From positions 9,789,291 through 9,853,290 of the forward strand of contig NC_036464.1 in assembly GCF_002775205.1 (NCBI RefSeq): a stretch of DNA of 64,000 bases, written 5' to 3'. The translations under genes were made by a program, and so were the position numbers. Shown here piece after piece: positions 62,541-64,000 of the stretch (the stretch's first letter is position 1; every line of letters begins with the position of its first letter). The DNA comes from Xiphophorus maculatus. Its lineage: Eukaryota; Chordata; Actinopteri; Cyprinodontiformes; Poeciliidae. Under the pieces are notes generated by a model. The model ran no database searches, was not told the origin of the DNA, and saw only the letters and a list, made by a program, of their open reading frames with translations.

Positions 62541-63255
62541 TCTCTCTTAATCCAGCTGTAACCCAGCTGTGTGCTCAGGAATCTGTTGTTTGGTCCCTCA
62601 GCCCTTGGAGACGGTCTGAGCATCACCTGAGCAACTGAGCCCAGCTGGCACTTAATGTACTCATCTACCTTTGGTCTTTGATCTGATTCAAGGTGTGATA
62701 TTACTTATGGCCACTAGGTGGCTGCAGGCCGCCAACTGATGGTACAGAGCTGAAGCTTATGTTAACCTGCCCCTCTGTCTCAAACGATTTGTGTCCTGTA
62801 ACTTTCATTCTATAGGTTTAATTGTGAATTATCTCTCAGTGAATGATATCCATCCGACCTGTCAGGCTCAGTATGTGTTTTTTTTTTTTTTGTAATGGAT
62901 CTGAGGTATTGTTAAATTTAGATTTGGAGCAGTGAGTGTTTGGGCTTTTTTTCCCCTCTTACAATCACAGTAAACATTAAAGTTTTATACTGTATTTATA
63001 GTAAAATTTTATTCCAGGTGGGATTGTTAGAGCCACCAATTTCTGCTCCATGCCTTTTCTAAAGGAACTTTTGTTTTGATCCTGTTTGTTTTGATGTGAG
63101 GATGCTCATGTTAACCCTCCACATTGTTCATTAGTGATGATGAATTATTAGTAAAACTGAGAGCCATCTTTTCAGTGTAATGTTGAAGCTTCTGTTTTTT
63201 TTTTATTATTCTTTTAACTTTAAATAAAAATCTAACAATAAAATATTTGCGTTGA
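62541..63255 (+). other. nolc1: nolc1 3' UTR and poly(A) signals
   Basis: AATAAA occurs at 63223 and 63238, with ATTAAA near 62977 as a possible earlier site. The stretch 63256-63599 after it is AT-rich with nothing recognised. Confidence 0.6.
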
Positions 63256-63599
63256 GGGATTCTGATGCTTAAAAAATTTATTTTTCACACTGAAACAAAT
63301 GGAACAATTGTTCAAAATGAAAACGTCACAGAATTCAATCAAATCTTTACAATTACATTTTATTTACATTTTTTTATTTATCAAAATCAAAATTTTACAT
63401 TTAAATTTTTTCCTTCATATTTAACAATTGAAAAAAAATAATAGTAATGCCTCTCTCCTAGCTCTATAGAGGTTGGTTGATAGAGCAACCAAACACTGTT
63501 CTGAAGAGTAGCATTACTTCAAAATAATGCATGAGTAAAATAAGTACCCTGCATTAAAACTATTCAAACAACTTTATTTTTCAAAAAGTTATTCATGAA

Positions 63600-64000
63600 A
63601 TATACATAGTCACTACCAGCCTTTGCACTAAACCCGTCTACATGGTAAAACATGGTGGTGGCAGCATTATGTTGTGTGAATTATTGTCTTTATCAGGAAC
63701 AGAGATGATGAATTGGACTAAATAGTGTTTACTGCACAAAAACTTACAAGGTTGCAAAAGACTTGAGATGCAGAGGAGGTTCACCTGCCAGCAGAACAAT
63801 AACACTAAAGCAACTAGAACTGTTGTTCTGAACTACAACAATGGTTTATCAAAGCATGTGTAACCCAGAGACCTAGTCAAAGCCCAGACCTATATTTATT
63901 TGAAAATCTGTGGGAAATATTTCAGCCTCCAGATGTCTAGTGAAGGGTTGCAGCTGTTACTGCAACAGAATATCTTTATGCAAAGTATAAGTTTCCTTCC
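63600..64000 (+). mobile_element. Tc1-like transposase remnant at window end
   Basis: 'catggtggtggcagcattatg' (KHGGGS motif), 'ttgcaaaagacttgagatg', 'ggttcacctgccagcagaacaa' and 'tcaaagcccagacct' follow the order of a fish Tc1-like transposase gene. Frameshifted, and cut by the window edge. Confidence 0.75.

Overview
The window is vertebrate nuclear DNA from a teleost fish, probably a percomorph; the species cannot be named from sequence alone. The evidence is long GT-AG introns, fish-type Tc1-like and hAT-like DNA transposon debris, L2/Maui-type LINE fragments, and the linkage unc5b - slc29a3 - psap, which matches part of human 10q22.1. Exons below were assembled by eye from splice sites, reading phase and remembered family proteins; nothing was computed or searched.

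Layout. (1) 1-18530 (+): 3' two thirds of unc5b, the netrin receptor, from the second Ig domain to the death domain in 12 exons. (2) 18531-25780: putative unc5b 3' UTR plus intergenic DNA with three decayed Tc1-like elements. (3) 25790-31105 (+): slc29a3 (ENT3, lysosomal nucleoside transporter); six exons, 464 aa, with a uORF and one apparent GC-AG intron. (4) 31945-40335 (-): psap, prosaposin; 14 coding exons, 531 aa, tail-to-tail with slc29a3. (5) 40336-54640: repeat-rich insertion zone. It holds GATA/GACA and CCAGA satellites, a 2.6-kb-arm palindrome carrying two intact, intronless, convergently diverged 520-codon coiled-coil genes (about 90% identical, reading outward), a third decayed 3' copy, hAT-like MITEs, and a LINE reverse-transcriptase fragment interrupted by a palindromic element built of repeated CGTCACATATTGACG motifs. 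(6) 54647-54979 (-): mrps6-like mitochondrial ribosomal protein, head-to-head with (7) 55559-63250 (+): nolc1 (Nopp140), 13 exons and about 1181 aa, much longer than human NOLC1 because its acidic/basic repeat region has expanded, including a 156-bp exact-period tandem array. (8) 63600-64000: another Tc1-like remnant.

The conserved genes serve separate jobs: axon/vascular guidance and apoptosis (unc5b), lysosome function (slc29a3 and psap), and ribosome biogenesis (mrps6 and nolc1, sharing a 580-bp divergent promoter region). The part most likely to be undescribed is the 41-51 kb zone: the twin-gene palindrome with its tandem remnant, its flanking Bkm-like satellite, and the CGTCACATATTGACG element.
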